Assembly: GCA_003550305.1 (NCBI GenBank)
Contig: QKYT01000276.1
Location: 1-12,402 of the forward strand
Length of the DNA: 12,402 bases
Direction: 5' to 3'
DNA from: Glomus cerebriforme
Taxonomy: Eukaryota; Glomeromycota; Glomeromycetes; Glomerales; Glomeraceae
Both the position numbers and the translations under genes were made by a program. Positions within the stretch are counted from its first letter, which is position 1; the number at the start of each line of letters is the position of its first letter. Shown here piece after piece: positions 1 through 8,135 of the stretch. A model generated the notes under the pieces. The model had not been told where the DNA came from. It did not search any database and was given only the letters and a program-made list of their open reading frames with translations.

Positions 1-400
1 AACGTTTCTTAAAGAAAAAAATAAAAAAAATGAAGTTTTATAATGAAACTAATATTATAAAACTTAAGTTTCCAATCCCAGATTCCTAAAGCTGAATCTA
101 CAAAAAAAAAAGAAATATTCAGTTAGAATATTTCTTAAAGAAAAAATAAAAAAAAATAAAGTTTTATAATGTTATGAATGTTACAAAACTTATATTTCCA
201 ATCTTGAATTTCCAGATTCAAATCTATAAAAAAAAAAAGAAATATTTAGTTAAAATGTTTCTTAAAGAAAAAAACCAAAAAAAAATGAAGTTTTATAATG
301 AAATGAATATTATGAAACTTACATTTCAATTTTTCAAGTTCAGGAGCAAACTTATAAAAAAAGAAAAAATATTCAGTTCAAATGTTTTTTAAAAAAAACA
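1..400 (-). repeat. Tandem ~127-bp repeats with minus-strand intron/micro-exon signals (array 1)
   Basis: Three units (1-126, 127-253, 254-380) and part of a fourth share the same order of motifs, and the array runs off the left edge. On the minus strand each unit has a T-tract plus acceptor, a 28-30-nt exon-like segment and a donor-like hexamer. The exon-like segments are 323-350, 194-223 and 68-97. Their donors read GTAAGT, ATAAGT and TTAAGT, so only the first is a normal GT donor. A CTAAC branch-point motif lies at 126-122. Segments 194-223 and 68-97 are each 30 nt and open in the same 2+27+1 phase. The reading frame on the + strand at 174-392 is a by-product of the repeat. Seen: the repeat and the signals. 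Inferred: descent from an exon-intron unit. Confidence 0.75.
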
Positions 401-1339
401 ACAAGTTAGTTTTTATCTCAGTAAAAATATGAATCTCATATGTTTTACCAAGTTTATACAGAAATATAACTACCAATGTGATTCTAAAACTATTGAATTT
501 GTGCCAAAAAACTTATGACTTCTACAACAAATTATAGATAAAATCGAACACTATATAACAAATGGAAATCTAGATGTTAGATAGCAATACAAACTGCTTG
601 TTCAAGAATATCTTCAACATAAAATTGCAAAAAAAACTTATATAATGCAATTCAAAGATTTTGGGATGTTAGAATTTATGATAAAACTGATGCTGCTACA
701 ATACTTTTATATTTATTAAAATAACGGGAAGAAGATCCAGATTGTACTGTCATACCACATTTAGAAGGATCAGCTAATGAATTTATATAACTATTTTAGA
801 TAACAAGTCAACAATATAACGATCTATGGCCCAAATTTTATAACATCATTGTATATGATACTACATCAAAAACAAATCGATACAAGATGACTTTTAGTCT
901 ATTTGTTGCTATAAACAATAATTATAAAATAAGAATTGTAGTGCAAGCATTGATTAAATATGAAAATCAGGCCAATTTTAATTGGATTTTCCAATATACA
1001 TTGCAAGCAACTAATAACTTTCAACCCAAGGTTTGTTTACTGATAGTGATCTGGCCATAATAGCAGCCATTCAAGTAGTCTATTCACAAATACATCACTT
1101 ATTATGCATTTACCATTTCCTTAAAAATATCAAGAAGAAAGCAAAATCTAAGCTTTGAGATGAAGCTGCGTCAAGTTTTGTAACTGATTTTTACACTATA
1201 AGGAATAGCTATAGTGAAAAACAGTTTAATATGAAATATAGAGAAATGTTGACCAGATACGAGCTATATCATCCATACTTTAAAAAATGACTTTATTCTA
1301 GTTGAGAATATTGGGCTCATTATTGCATATCAAAAATGT

Positions 1340-1873
1340 TTACACTGGTCAAAAACTGATCTATCTTACAGATATCTTATAAATATCGGGTACCCAAAAT
1401 GCGTAAATTCTGCTATACATCGGGTACCCAATATGTATACTATAGAATTAAAAAATACAATTTATTAATTATCTCGCTATCCAGTGATCTAAAAAGATGA
1501 AATATAGCTCATTCAATTTGCCTCACTAAAACGTATCGAATGGTACTAATTTCGCATTTCTAGGTGCGATAGATATTAAGATATTGCATTTTTTGTTTGG
1601 TTTTTTATGATTTATTGAATATCTCAGCATCTATCATACCTAGAAATGAAAATTAGTACCATTCGATACGTCTCAGTGAGGCAAATTGAATGAGCTATAT
1701 TTCATCTTTTTAGATCACTGGATAGCGAGATAATTAATAAATTGTATTTTTTAATTCTATAGTATACATATTGGGTACCCGATGTATAGCAGAATTTACG
1801 CATTTTGGGTACCCGATATTTATAAGATATCTGTAAGATATCTGTAAGATAGATCAGTTTTTGACCAGTGTTA
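1340..1873. mobile_element. 528-bp fold-back MITE with CACTG ends and TTA target duplication
   Basis: The element spans 1343-1870. It starts CACTGGTC and ends GACCAGTG, and is flanked by TTA at 1340-1342 and 1871-1873. Almost all of it is one inverted repeat: left arm 1343-1585, right arm 1618-1870, with a ~32-nt centre. The right arm has an extra ~12-bp tandem copy near 1820-1850. Removing the element plus one TTA rejoins the transposase reading frame (codons ATG TTT AGT GGA). It has no coding capacity. A 3-bp duplication with CACTR ends fits the CACTA/EnSpm (CMC) superfamily. PIF/Harbinger, with 3-bp TWA sites, is the alternative. The boundaries are secure and the superfamily is inferred. 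Confidence 0.9.
1388..1429. repeat. Paired GGGTACCC sub-terminal motifs, left arm
   Basis: The 8-bp palindrome GGGTACCC occurs at 1388-1395 and 1422-1429, each time preceded by ATC, 34 bp apart. Mirror copies lie in the right arm at 1773-1780 and 1807-1814, also 34 bp apart. Repeated sub-terminal motifs are known transposase-binding sites in CACTA elements. That role here is inferred. Confidence 0.6.
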
Positions 1874-2794
1874 GTGGAAGCATAAAAAGCATACAGTGTG
1901 TAGAATCAATCAATGGTATTATAAAAAAACTTGTTAACTGAGGTACATTATTAAAAGAGTTAGTAACAGCCATTGAATGTGAATTAGATAAGGAATCTTA
2001 ATATACCTGAATGAATGACTATTATTGATCAAATCCATCCATTGGACTTCCATCAATTTACAAGACTATTTTCAAAAAACTCAATTCTGTATTATAGGCT
2101 AATTTATTACCTATTCTATTATCAATTCAAAGAACTCAAATGAACTAATCATTACTCTATCAAGGTAATTTGATTTCAATTGATCAAGTTGAAAAAGATG
2201 AAGGTAATTTTAATAGTATATTAGAGTATTTATATGATACATCTCAAATCCATTTACGAGACCTTCTTAATAGTATATCCTATGGTGATATTACTGAGCT
2301 TTGGGAAGTATCGTATATTGGATCAAAAACTTCCAAATCATATTATATTGCTATACTTGAAGATTCAACGATTCTTTGCATTTGTATGTTTATCGTTAAT
2401 CAAGAAATGATATGTCAGTATCAGTTCAGGATCCTTATTCAGTCAGATAATGCAATATTTCATATTTCGCATATTTATATGCATTGGCTGAATTTAAATT
2501 CAGATTTACCTATTAATTCAACAGGATTTATTACAATTGTAAATGGTGAAAGAAATCATATAGTGATACCATTAAGTTATATGAATCAATTTAGAACAGA
2601 CAATGTATATTCACCAATTATTAGAGAAAAAGTTAGTAAAAGAGTTCAGTTTGGTGCTGCGATACCTATAGCTAAAATGAGTATTCAAATCACCATTACA
2701 GAAAATGTTACAGCTGAATTAATTAGAATTTTGATCCAGTTTATTACAAAATATCATAGAAACACTTGTTTAAGTACTATTTCCGCTTTTTCAG

Positions 2795-2859
2795 GTACCA
2801 AATATCATATAAGCATGATTTAAGCATCAGAAATACTAATGATTTTATTTCATTTTCAG
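2795..2859 (+). other. 65-nt spliceosomal intron in the transposase relic
   Basis: The donor is GTACCA, a branch-point-like TACTAATGA lies inside, and the acceptor is TTTTCAG. The length is not a multiple of three. Removal takes the reading frame from the 2170-2794 stretch into the 2860-3083 stretch with codon G|AT split, giving continuous ...SAFSDTEP. The good signals show that the two open stretches belong to one ancestral gene and are not two genes. Confidence 0.75.
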
Positions 2860-3144
2860 ATACTGAACCATTACAGGAGTCACAAGGGTCTTCTATTCAA
2901 GATAATTATCAACCTTTGTTGATTCTTCCTGAAGTATCAAATCCTGAGTATCATAGACTGAAAGGACAACCTCATAAGAGGTATAAATCAGTAGTAGAAA
3001 ATGATCGTATTACATCAGGCAAATCTAATGAAATAACAGCACAGAAAATGTGTAGCTATTACTCTGAAAAAGGCTATAATATCTGAAGATGTCCAAGATA
3101 CAAGGTCGAATCATCTGCTAACAACGAAAATGAATACTTAGAAT

Positions 3145-3300
3145 AATTACATATATAGTTGGGCAATGTATTTAAATAGTAGTTAATTACATATATAGTC
3201 AGACGAATAATTATATAATTGGACAATGTATTTAAATAGTAGTTGTACTAAAATAAATGTAGTTACACTCAAAATAAATGTAGTTGCACTCAAAATAAAA
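3145..3300. repeat. Short direct repeats just after the transposase relic
   Basis: The motif taattacatatatagt occurs at 3145-3160 and 3184-3199. A ~25-bp motif around CAATGTATTTAAATAGTAGT occurs at 3160-3184 and 3220-3244. A 21-bp unit containing ATAAATGTAGTT occurs at 3250-3270 and 3271-3291, with a partial third copy. They begin at the ancestral stop codon, so they may be the sub-terminal part of the MULE. No terminal inverted repeat was identified. Confidence 0.55.
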
Positions 3301-4200
3301 TAATGTATCGATTTCTTTTATTAAATGCGTCAATTTTATTACATTTTACATTCATTTTATAAGAACAAATAAAATTAAAAAAGAAAATGAAGTAAAGCAA
3401 AGTCACGTGATATATATGATCATATGATACCAGTGTTGATCACCAGTAGCGGTAAATAGCAAACTTCAAATTTAAAATATAAAATAAAAAAAAATTTTTT
3501 ATGTTATTAATAACTAGTATAAATTATTTATATTATTATATTTTATATATTCTAATTTTGAAAATGTTTAAAGTTCTGTTCAATTACATATAAAGTTTTA
3601 AACAGATTAAATTAGGTTAGATAATTGACTTAATCTGACTTAAGAAGAGGTTATAAAATTATTAATCTAATTTATATATTACAGATCAAATTAAATATCT
3701 AACTTAATTTGAAAGTTGCTAAGAATTCTCTTACTGAATTTTTTTACGTATCCAACATTAACAAATTTTTTAAAATGTAAATTTGCGCTGATCAGCACTA
3801 TAAAAATCTGTGAAGTTCTACAAGCTTGTTATTGTAAAATACAGAAAAAAAAATAAAATTTATGCAAATTTTCAAAAACCCAAAAATTTACACAAAAATT
3901 TTATTATTAATTTGTGAAATATTTTAGTTATATATTTTATACATATTACTTTTCAATTATATAATGTAATTAATTTTATTAATTACAGTTAAATATATTT
4001 ACAAATTAAAAACTAATTTATATAATATTATTAAATACAAAAAAAACTAAGTTCTTATTTTTTAATTTTTTCTTTATATGTTGTTAATAGTTTGAACATA
4101 GATCCAGTTAGTTCAATTCTAATAAACAACTATTAAATATATTTGGCAAAATTTATAAACAAAAAATTCAAAGTTTTGCAATTAATAGTTGCAAAATATG
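3301..4200. other. AT-rich spacer without a gene
   Basis: No coding region or RNA gene is visible in this stretch. It contains a TCACGTGA palindrome (3403-3410), an imperfect inverted repeat (3609-3637 with 3682-3710, starting AAATTARGTTAGATA) that may be a MITE fragment, and long A and T runs. It separates the transposase relic from array 2. Confidence 0.6.
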
Positions 4201-5332
4201 ATCAATTCTAGCATATTTAGATATCCAATGCTTTGGTATTTCTGATTTCCAAATCCAAAACCTATAAAAAAAAAGAAATGTTAGTAAAATATTATTTAAA
4301 ATAATTAAAAAAAAATAAAATATTTTAAAGTTTTAATACTTTTGAATTTTTGTATAATTTGATACTCCAAAAATCTACAAATAAAAAAATTAAAACATTG
4401 GTTTAATGTTTTATTAAAAAAATAATAAAAATATTTTTAAAAGTATTTATTTATCTTTAAAGTTCTCTTATCTCATATTAGAAGAAATCTATAAAGAAAG
4501 AAAAATAAATGTTAATTATTAATATTTTGTTAAATATAATAAAAAAAAGTTTTAAAGTTTACCTTTGAAATCCTGTATACTTACATTACAGGATTTAAAA
4601 AAGAATATTAAAATTCTGAATTACTTAATTCTGAAATCTACAAAATAAAAAATAAATAAAATATTAGAAATAATTATTAAAAAAAAAAAACCTTTAAAAA
4701 TAAAGATAAATTTACCTTTAAAATTCTGGAAATCCATTTTTACAAAAAAAAAATAGAATGTTAGTTATTAATGTTTTGTTAAAAAAATAATAATAAAATT
4801 CAAAAGTATATCTTTAAAGTATCACTCAGAAAAATCTATAAAAGAAAAGAAAAGAAAAGAAATGTTAGTAAAATAGTTCATTAAAAAAATAAAATAAAAT
4901 AAATTCTCTTTATAAACCTTTGATTTTAAGATTAAATCAAAGTTTGAAACTAAAATTCTACAAAAAAAAAAAGTTACATTAATAACTTTACTTTCAGTAA
5001 ATTCATCTATTCACTGATCTTTGATTTTAAAGTCCTAAACCTAAAGTCCTGAATCCTACTAAAAAAAAAAATAAATAACAAAATATTAATTATGTTTCTT
5101 AGATATAAATAATAATAAAATTAAATTTAGGTATACTTTAAAATTGGAATTCGAAAATTTGCTAGACTTAAAAAAAAAAGTTATTATAAATATTCATTAA
5201 ATAAAAAAAAATACAATAAAATATATATAATTACCTTTGATATACTCCAATATCCACATCTAAAATCTACAAAATAATAAAAATAAATGTTAGAATGTTT
5301 TATTAAAATTAATAAAAAAAAAGAATAATTTC

Positions 5333-5352
5333 AAAGGTAAAATTTTACCTTT
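5333..5352. repeat. 20-bp perfect palindrome inside array 2
   Basis: AAAGGTAAAATTTTACCTTT equals its own reverse complement. It places a donor-like AAAG|GTAAAA on both strands at one unit junction. A looser version of the same arrangement occurs at ~5444-5463. Confidence 0.8.
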
Positions 5353-5574
5353 AAATTTATATATTATCCATGTCTAGAACTTACAAAAGAAAAAAAAATA
5401 AAATGTAAGTAATGTTTTATTTTAAAAATCATCAAAAAATTTTGAAGGTAAGTAAATACCTTTAATCAAAATTTATATACACTCCTAGAACCTAAAAAGA
5501 AAAAAATAAAGAAGTTAATCATTTATTAAAAAAACTTTAAAAAAAATAAAAAAAAAAGATCTTTGAAATCTTAC

Positions 5575-5625
5575 CTTGAAATGGAAGTCTGGAGCCATTC
5601 ACATCAGTTTTCTTAATCCTTGAAT
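5575..5625 (-). other. Best-preserved exon-like segment (51 nt)
   Basis: The acceptor is T-rich and ends TTTATTTAG, and the donor is GTAAGA. The 51-nt segment is open in only one frame (2+48+1 nt), reading SRIKKTDVNGSRLPFQ, a hydrophilic peptide. Its phase is symmetric (1-1), so skipping or duplicating it would keep the frame. This matches the phase of segments 68-97 and 194-223 in array 1. Coding status is inferred, with no start codon or full gene seen. Confidence 0.4.
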
Positions 5626-5850
5626 CTAAATAAAAAAAAATGAATATTAATAAACATTTATAAATAATAAATTATTTTTAAAATTTGCTTTTAAAAAGTA
5701 AAGTCTCTGGTTTTTTAGACTTAAAATCTAGAGTCTTACAAAAAAAAAAGTTAGTTATTAGTTTATATTCTAAAATAAAAAATCTGCATACTACAAATAC
5801 CAAAAATTGAATGAATTTACCAATTTCATCTAAGACTTTAAAACCTAAAA

Positions 5851-6530
5851 ATTAAAGTAAAATTTAAAGTTTATTAAAGTAAAAAAAAAAAAATACTGAA
5901 AATTTCCAAAGATTTTGATAATTTTGAAAATTATTAAAGATTTTTAATGACAATTTACATTTGCAGTACTGTGCAGATTTTTATTAAAATTGCATAAAAA
6001 AAAGTAGTAATCTGCAAATTTTGCAGGTTCTGCAGATTTAATTACTAAAAAATTTTCTAATGATTAATTCTGATATTTTTTTTAATTTTATATATATATA
6101 TATTAAAATTATTAGTTCTGATATTTTTTTAATTTTTTTTATATATATATATATCAGAACTATTAGTTCTGGCATTTTTTTTTTTTTTTTTTTAATTCAA
6201 ATGTATATCAGGTTAATGGATCAGATTAGGTATCTAGTTAATACTGATCTAACCTGAAGTTAGGTCATAAATTTGATGATTAATCCTAAATTTTTTGGGT
6301 CAACTTATCAGATTATTCAATTCATTGGATCAAATTTGAAGTTCTAATCACATGATCTAAAAAAAAGTATTTTTCTAAATAAAATTTTTTCAACCTATAT
6401 AACCATATAATAAATGTATTTTAGCTCATTCTGTAAGTTTAATTAAAATGCTTAATGAGGTTTAGAATACCATTTTTTATTTATTTATTTTTTTTTTATA
6501 TTTGCTAAAATTTATTTATCCATTTTTGGG
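5851..6530. other. AT-rich spacer without a gene
   Basis: Beyond the minisatellite, this stretch holds TGCAGATTT-type short repeats (~5963-6040) and an imperfect inverted repeat GGTTA...GATCAG / CTGATCTAACC (about 6211-6256). Minus-strand sequence here was examined as a possible first exon for array 2; no start codon followed by a usable reading frame and donor was found. Confidence 0.5.
6060..6212. repeat. ~51-bp minisatellite, three units
   Basis: Units 6063-6110, 6111-6161 and 6162-6212 each run from ATTARTTCTG through a T-run to a TA dinucleotide run. The open frame across them (6060-6257) encodes only hydrophobic ~17-residue repeats (IISSDIF...IYIYIR) and is taken as a by-product of the repeat. 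Confidence 0.75.
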
Positions 6531-6537
6531 ATATGTC

Positions 6538-7067
6538 TAAAGTGAAGCAGAATTACGTGATTTTTATAAAATTTTTGGCCAGAATTATAGCATTTAGTAT
6601 TATAATTCAGATAAATTTGTGATCTATCAATCTGATTCATAATAATCTGAATATCTGAAATAGATCTACAGATTTATCTGAATATCATCTGGATGTATTT
6701 AGATGTAGGATATCATCTGAATGTATTGGATTTCAGATGTTCAATCCAGTTTTTTTTATTAAATTTTTTTAATAAAAAAAATAAAAAAAAAATAATGGAT
6801 CATTCAGATCATTTGTCAAATCATTCTTTGGATAATCCAGATGGAATTCAAATCAGATAAATACATGGATTGATAGATTAATGAATTGATAAATCATAAT
6901 ACTAATAGCATTAAGAAATTATACATGTGGCAAATAATAGGTGATAAATAGGATTTCATTTATCAAAAAAATTCTGTCTCTAAAATACTTAGAAAAAATG
7001 GAAAATAAAGGTATGATGTGAAGGGTGACAGATATTCACTATGATTATGTGATTCTGTTCCACTTTA
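6538..7067. mobile_element. Mariner-like MITE (TA-flanked), carrying a nested hAT-like element
   Basis: The terminal inverted repeats begin AAGTGAAGCAGAATTACGTG at 6540 and, read inward on the minus strand, AAGTGGAACAGAATCACATA from 7065. Over ~22 bp they differ at five positions, all of them transitions. TA flanks both ends (6538-6539, 7066-7067), which suggests Tc1/mariner. However, one more matching base pair outside the TA on each side leaves the exact boundary open. Without the nested insert (310 bp plus 8 bp) the element is ~208 bp and non-coding. Part of its interior recurs at ~7984-8045. Confidence 0.65.
6587..6912. mobile_element. hAT-like MITE, 310 bp, with 8-bp target duplication
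   Basis: The element spans 6595-6904. It is flanked by ATAGCATT on both sides (6587-6594 and 6905-6912). The terminal inverted repeats begin TAGTATTATAATT and TAGTATTATGATT and stay alignable for ~38 bp. The centre is a further T/A palindrome (about 6750-6785). An 8-bp duplication with a short TAG-type end is typical of hAT elements. It has no coding capacity. A related sequence at 7984 runs through the same point without the insert, which supports the insertion. Confidence 0.85.
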
Positions 7068-7174
7068 GATATTTTTCATTTTTGAATATGATCAGTAAAG
7101 ATTGTTTGTTCATATGTAAAGTCAAAAACACTATTCAAAATCAACTTTTTTAATTTAAGTAATCTTGTAAGACA

Positions 7175-7818
7175 TGCTAAAATGGAATCTATTCACTTAC
7201 CTAACAGTTTACTAACAGTTATTTTTCTGATAAGGCCATTTTCCTGACAATTATTTTCCCAACAGTCATTTCTTCAACAATCATTTTTCTGATAAATATA
7301 GTTTCATTTTCTAGTTTAGGCAAGGTGACTATTGGAGAGATATCTAATGTCACAATTTGATCCCAATAGGAATTTTTATGTCCTTTAATATTAGATGTAT
7401 GTGTAGATAGTTCTTGCTAATATAAAAATAAAAATAAAAATAATTATTAATTTTTTTTTATTTATTGAAAGAATTAAACTTAAAATTGAAATAAAATATA
7501 ATAAATCTTAGTGTAGTAAAAAAAAATGTTAAAATTCAAAATCTTTTTTTTTAATTGATATTTTTAAAGGTTTAATTCTTAAACTGTATATTTTATCTTA
7601 TTTTTCTTGAGAATAAATACAATAAATTAAGTGTTAATATTATAGAATGAATCATTTACCATTTTTTTTTGAATAAAATAATTTTTTTCTGTCAGGAAAA
7701 TGATTGTTGGAAAATGATCATGTTGGGGAAATGACTGTCAGTGAAATGCTTGCTGGTGAAATAAACCTGTTGGAAAATGAAATAATTGTCGGGGAAATGA
7801 CCCAGACCCTGCTAAAAT
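7175..7818. mobile_element. MULE-like MITE, 626 bp, with 9-bp target duplication
   Basis: The element spans 7184-7809. It is flanked by perfect TGCTAAAAT at 7175-7183 and 7810-7818. The ends (GGAATCTATTCACTTACC and, inverted, GGGTCTGGGTCATTTCCCC) align imperfectly. The inverted arms (7184-~7294 and 7691-7809) are built of ~15-bp tandem units, consensus GTYGGRGAAATGAYT. A 9-bp duplication points to the Mutator superfamily. The interior is mostly AT-rich and includes an exon-like minus-strand reading frame, described separately. The + strand reading frame at 7704-7940 runs through the repeated arm and is not treated as a gene. Confidence 0.82.
7219..7662 (-). CDS. Possible two-exon small reading frame inside the MULE-like element
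   Basis: On the minus strand an ATG (7662-7660) is followed at once by a GTAAAT donor. After a 243-nt intron-like stretch, a T-rich acceptor ending ATATTAG is followed by 65 open codons from 7416 to the stop at 7221-7219. ATG joins CAA in phase 0, giving a 66-residue product starting MQELSTHTSNIKGHK. The N-terminal ~42 residues are not repetitive. The C-terminal part (EEMTVGKIIVRKM) is the translation of the 15-bp arm repeats. It has no family match that I recognise and no signal peptide. It could be a captured host exon (Pack-MULE style), an element-encoded peptide, or chance. A 65-codon open frame is unusual in DNA this A+T rich. Confidence 0.25.
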
Positions 7819-7975
7819 ACATTTATTCTATAGATTTCAAGTTTATATTAATCCTAGTTTACAAAATATTTAAGTTATTTCAAATCATGGAACCAAACAC
7901 GGCTTTAGACACCCCCAATTTTGGTAACAGTTTGGGATAAATAATAATTTCAAAAAAAAAACTTTTAAAAATCAT

Positions 7976-8135
7976 CGAAAATTGGCCAGCATTATGGCAT
8001 TCGGCCGGCATTAAGAAATTATCAATACTATGTGACAAATAGGATTTAACATACCATGATACATAGTGGAAAATCTAAAAAAAGGACCGGATTTCGTGAT
8101 CACGGGATAAAGTTTTTAGTGACACAATCGGCCGA
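7976..8135. repeat. Fragments of the mariner-like MITE family
   Basis: GGCCAGCATTATGGCATT at 7984 and the following GCATTAAGAAATTAT...ATGTGACAAATAGG match the interior of the element at 6540-7065, minus its hAT insert. From ~8076, CTAAA...CGGATTTCGTGATCACGGG resembles that element's left end, and GGCCG motifs recur at 8010 and 8130. The pieces are rearranged or truncated, so no complete element can be drawn. This segment is less A+T rich than its surroundings. Confidence 0.45.

Larger units (their letters stand above)
429..3146 (+). pseudogene. Decayed MULE/FAR1-like transposase, interrupted by a fold-back element
   Basis: This is a relic of a Mutator-like (MULE) transposase. Reading shifts from frame 0 (429 to ~640) to frame 2 (to ~1030) to frame 1 (to 2794), which fits two 1-nt deletions. 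Recognisable parts are DTTSKTNRY at 857 (first catalytic Asp), FTDSDLA near 1036 (second Asp), a CIYH motif at 1105-1116, VESIN near 1900, a SWIM-like CxC at 2377-2385 followed by C at 2413 with Gln in place of the usual His, and a damaged zinc knuckle at 3051-3092. In-frame stops start at 516, 582, 722, 788, 797, 1156, 1288, 1303, 1939, 1999, 2008, 2026, 2095, 2146 and 3084. A 65-nt intron (2795-2859) joins the two open stretches 2170-2794 and 2860-3083. The N-terminal DNA-binding domain is mostly missing, because homology fades where array 1 ends. The element termini were not found. It is clearly non-functional. Confidence 0.88.
4200..5850 (-). repeat. Degenerate ~105-130-bp repeat array with minus-strand micro-exon signals (array 2)
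   Basis: About 15 divergent units share, on the + strand, TACCTTTAAA - variable ~30 bp - AATCTACAAAAAAAA - ATGTTAGTTATTAATGTTTTATT. On the minus strand these become a donor (AAAG|GTAAAT), a spacer, a CTAAC branch point, a T-tract and a TAG acceptor. Exon-like segments, in minus-strand order, are 5821-5844, from 5734 (donor unclear), 5575-5625, 5460-5491, 5349-5379, 5235-5266, 5137-5166, 4992-5055, 4918-4957, 4812-4835, from 4637, 4455-4488, 4340-4374 and from 4261. Exact CTAAC is seen at (+) 5750-5754, 5289-5293, 4864-4868, 4760-4764 and 4280-4284. Segments 4812-4835 and 4455-4488 have GT changed to AT, and the unit near 4737 lacks its AG. Intron-like spacers are 68-86 nt where measured. Several segments have stops in all frames. 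This is related to array 1. Confidence 0.72.

Noticed and set aside
174..392. 72-residue + strand open frame
   Set aside because: It runs across tandem ~127-bp repeats and encodes only Lys/Phe-rich low-complexity sequence; the repeat explains it.
2766..3086. A separate 106-residue gene starting at 2766
   Set aside because: Its first part overlaps the intron 2795-2859; splicing joins the rest to the upstream transposase frame, so it is an exon of the same relic.
3403..3410. TCACGTGA as a regulatory E-box
   Set aside because: It lies in a transposon-rich spacer with no gene nearby, so a regulatory role cannot be supported.
4560..4620. CRISPR-like or RNA hairpin at the imperfect ATCCTGTA...TACAGGAT repeat
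   Set aside because: It is a single imperfect palindrome within the degenerate array, with no regular spacers; nothing supports a CRISPR array in this eukaryotic sequence.
6060..6257. 65-residue + strand open frame
   Set aside because: It is the translation of a ~51-bp T/TA-rich minisatellite; there is no start context or domain.
7704..7940. 78-residue + strand open frame
   Set aside because: It starts inside the repeated arm of a MULE-like element and crosses its target duplication, so it cannot be an ancestral gene.
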